Assembly (NCBI GenBank): GCA_965203615.1
Contig: OZ241900.1
Span: 744,001-808,000 of the forward strand
Direction of reading: 5' to 3'
Length of the DNA stretch: 64,000 nucleotides
Source: VXNE01 sp965203615
GTDB lineage: Bacteria > Pseudomonadota > Gammaproteobacteria > Pseudomonadales > Azotimanducaceae
Part shown: piece after piece, positions 61,804 to 64,000 of the stretch
Layout of the letters: the number at the start of each line of letters is the position of its first letter
Numbering within the stretch: position 1 is the stretch's first letter
The notes under the pieces: model-generated
The model's database searches: none
What the model saw: only the letters and a program-made list of their open reading frames with translations
Told to the model about the DNA's origin: nothing
Program-made: the position numbers and the translations under genes

Positions 61804-64000
61804 CGGTAGGTGGTCAGCCGCGCGTTTGCTTCGGCAGATTCCGGCAGGTCCAGCGTCTGGTAGTGCACCTGTCCCCGCAGCGCGAGGTACGCCACCACCA
61901 GTCTCTCGGCGTCCTCTTGCGGCAGGACGCCTGCCGTCCCCGCTTCCTCAAGTATTCTGACGTTGTCCGACCAGGTCGCGAGGTTCGGATGCGCGTGCGC
62001 CCAGGCCAGAACCAGGTATTGAACGATGAACTCCACGTCGACAATGCCCCCCACACCGCGTTTCAGATCGACGTCGTCGCCGTGTTGCGCGGCAATGCGC
62101 TTGCGCATGTTCTTCACTTCGCGGCGCAGCGACTCCTCGGACCGGGGCTGACATAGCAGTTCCCGGCGCGTGTCTTCGAAAGACTGCATGAGTACCGGAT
62201 CGCCGGCCACCGCCCGGGCCCGAATCAGTGCCTGTTGCTCCCACACCCACGCGCGGCTGGTCTGGTATTCGCGAAACGCCGCAAGACTGGACACCATGAG
62301 ACCGGCGTTGCCCGAGGGACGCAGGCGCATGTCGATCTCGTAGAGCGGCCCGGTATAGGTCCGCACCGTGAGCAGATGCAGCAGTCTCCGTACCATGCGG
62401 TGCAGGAACTGGGACGCCGTCCTCGGCAAGTCGTGGAGGAACACGAGGTCGAGGTCCGAATCCATTCCCAACTCCTGCCCCCCGAGCTTGCCGTAGCCGA
62501 CCGCGATGAACGGCCTTCTCTCGTCGGACCCGTCCGCGCACTGCTCCCAGGCCAGCCGAACGGCGTGCTCCAGCACCGCCTCCGCCAGCCAGCTCAGGTA
62601 GTCGCTGACATGCATGATGGGCAGCAGACCCCTCGCCTCCGCCACCGCCACGCGAAAGACGCGTTGCTCCTTGAATTCCCGCAATGCGTCAACAAGCGCT
62701 TCTTCGTCCCGAGCGGCCGCAAGGGCCGCACCGAGTTCCTCCACCAGCGCGTCGCGGCCCGACAGCAGGTCCCACGCGTGTTTGTCCAGCATCACTTCCA
62801 TGAACACCGGTTGCGCGGCGATCTGGTCCGCCACCCAACGACTCTGGCCCGCCAGACGCACGAAGATCTCCAGCGCCTCCGGGTTTTCCCGCAATAACGC
62901 CAGGTAGGTGGAGCGGCGCAGCAAGGTCTTGAAAATCGGCACAAGGCGCTCGACGGTGCGCAGGGGGCTCGCTTGCCGGCTTGCAATCTGCAGCACCTCC
63001 GGCATCAGCGCATCAAGCCGGTTCCGGCCATCCTCGCTGACCGAAGACCGGTCGCGCGCCTGGACGAGGTCGCGCAACAGGCCAGCCACCGTCTCGGGTG
63101 CGTCGAAACCTGCTTCGGCCAATTCGGCCGGATCTTCGCCAGCCGTCCACAGGCCGCCCTGTGCCTGCGGGGCTGCCGCACCGATGACGCGATCAAAAAT
63201 GCGCTCCACGTTGTCGCGATGATGGGCAAGCGCGGAGAGGAACGACTGGTAGGACGCGAAACCCATGGCGACCGCCAACCGCAACCGACTGCTTTCGGTC
63301 ACGGGCAGCCGCTGCGTCTGCCGGTCCGCCTCCGCCTGAATGCAATGCTCGGTGTTGCGCAGGAACCGGTAGGCGTCGCGCAACTCGGCAACGGTGTCGG
63401 CGTCGAACCTCTCGGCTCGCTCCAACTCGGTAAGGGTGTCGAGGAAGCCGGGTTTCTGCATATCCCTGAATCGTCCGCCGAGAATGAGCTGCTGCACCTG
63501 CACGGCGAACTCCGCATAGCGAATGCCGCCGGGACCGAGTTTCACGTCCTCCGGGCGATGCCGCTCGGCGGCGAGGCGCGCCTTCATCTCGCGCATCGCT
63601 TCCAGCGAACCGAAATCGAGATAGCGCCGGTACACGAAGGGCCGCAGCGAATCCAGCAGTTCCTCGCCCCGCGCCGTGTCGCCGGCACATGCCCGCGCCT
63701 TGATCAGCGCGTAGCGTTCCCAACTGCGACCCTGTGACTCAAAGTAATCCTGCATCGCGCCGAAATGCATGACGAGTGGGCCGCTGGCACCGTAGGGCCG
63801 CAGTCGCATGTCCACGCGAAATACGAAGCCGTCGACCGTGATCGGATGCAACAGATCGATGATTCCCTGCCCGACCCGAATGAAGAACTGCTGGTTGCGG
63901 ACACCGGAGGTCGTCTGTCCGTCTTCCGGAAAGGCGAACATGAGGTCCACGTCGGACGACAGGTTCAGTTCGCGCCCGCCCAGCTTGCCCAGCGCGAACA
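61713..64000 (-). CDS. glnE: GlnE, glutamine synthetase adenylyltransferase/deadenylylase (partial)
   Basis: The C-terminal 760 residues of the bifunctional regulator of glutamine synthetase; the N-terminus lies beyond the window. The first nucleotidyltransferase domain retains LGKLGGRELNLSSDVDLMFA at the edge, with the DxD motif. The second repeats it (AVGYGKLGGQELGMDSDLDL, then VFLHDL). GPGGIRYAEFAVQVQQL and GVGGIVDVEFIVQYLVL are the paired GlnE signatures. The two-domain layout is normal and the frame intact. The stop at 61713 falls inside a copy of the dispersed hairpin element, so the last few residues are encoded by it. Confidence 0.93.
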   Translation of the reverse strand, partial: FALGKLGGRELNLSSDVDLMFAFPEDGQTTSGVRNQQFFIRVGQGIIDLLHPITVDGFVFRVDMRLRPYGASGPLVMHFGAMQDYFESQGRSWERYALIKARACAGDTARGEELLDSLRPFVYRRYLDFGSLEAMREMKARLAAERHRPEDVKLGPGGIRYAEFAVQVQQLILGGRFRDMQKPGFLDTLTELERAERFDADTVAELRDAYRFLRNTEHCIQAEADRQTQRLPVTESSRLRLAVAMGFASYQSFLSALAHHRDNVERIFDRVIGAAAPQAQGGLWTAGEDPAELAEAGFDAPETVAGLLRDLVQARDRSSVSEDGRNRLDALMPEVLQIASRQASPLRTVERLVPIFKTLLRRSTYLALLRENPEALEIFVRLAGQSRWVADQIAAQPVFMEVMLDKHAWDLLSGRDALVEELGAALAAARDEEALVDALREFKEQRVFRVAVAEARGLLPIMHVSDYLSWLAEAVLEHAVRLAWEQCADGSDERRPFIAVGYGKLGGQELGMDSDLDLVFLHDLPRTASQFLHRMVRRLLHLLTVRTYTGPLYEIDMRLRPSGNAGLMVSSLAAFREYQTSRAWVWEQQALIRARAVAGDPVLMQSFEDTRRELLCQPRSEESLRREVKNMRKRIAAQHGDDVDLKRGVGGIVDVEFIVQYLVLAWAHAHPNLATWSDNVRILEEAGTAGVLPQEDAERLVVAYLALRGQVHYQTLDLPESAEANARLTTYRQTVCDIWERLFDEPRTLTPLREEQPLRRR

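Overview
The window is GC-rich chromosomal DNA, probably from an uncultured proteobacterium and most likely gamma-proteobacterial. The evidence is glnE, feoAB under a Fur box, a tRNA-Val/tRNA-Asp pair, a MacB-type export operon, SulP and acyl-CoA enzymes. Much of it is accessory DNA: one complete insertion sequence, two transposase fragments, at least five toxin-antitoxin-like loci, broken genes, ankyrin and Calx-beta surface proteins, and sulfotransferases. That mix is common in host-associated marine bacteria, but the lifestyle is an inference.

Layout. 0-9 kb: an intact IS, an IS256/IS1380 scar, a low-GC hydrolase insert, an ankyrin remnant, and a paired ATPase locus whose larger member has a long TPR-like tail. 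9-16 kb: a 2-hydroxyacid dehydrogenase, an enoyl-CoA hydratase, a LuxR regulator, a sulfatase, an Xre/RES toxin-antitoxin pair and a nucleoside hydrolase. 16-26 kb: a decayed strip (frameshifted hypothetical gene, DUF2188 gene, broken M28 peptidase), then a defence island with AbiEi/AbiEii, a NYN-domain protein and a three-gene operon that reads as type II Zorya (zorA-zorB-zorE). 26-36 kb: a long inverted repeat, a DUF4189 lipoprotein, a polysaccharide flippase, a glycine-rich small protein and a nearly 2000-residue Calx-beta surface protein with a C-terminal beta-barrel. That gene lacks an ordinary start codon and has eight copies of an 8-bp repeat just downstream of its promoter. 36-42 kb: a very GC-rich, tightly overlapping operon (sulfotransferase, GalE, sugar transferase, O-antigen ligase, sulfotransferase), likely making a sulfated surface glycan. 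42-44.3 kb: a ParB-like C-terminal fragment, HicA/HicB and two tRNAs. 44.4-64 kb: mostly housekeeping genes (ion channel, SulP transporter, acyl-CoA synthetase, ChaC, a second Xre/RES pair, a MacB-type exporter with three adaptor genes, acyl-CoA dehydrogenase, GMC oxidoreductase, feoAB, glnE).

The most original signal is non-coding. A modular hairpin element recurs at about 10.0, 13.9, 49.4 and 61.7 kb. It has a conserved loop (GAGCGTCAGCGA) in the three fuller copies, and stem bases that change in a compensating way. One copy fills the gap between an antitoxin and its toxin and would place the toxin's ribosome binding site and start codon inside the stem. Another encodes the N-terminal leader of the sulfatase, and a third encodes the tail of an orphan antitoxin. 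Further points of interest are the octanucleotide repeat at the surface protein gene, the Zorya/AbiE island, and the ATPase pair in which one partner has lost its P-loop segment in frame.
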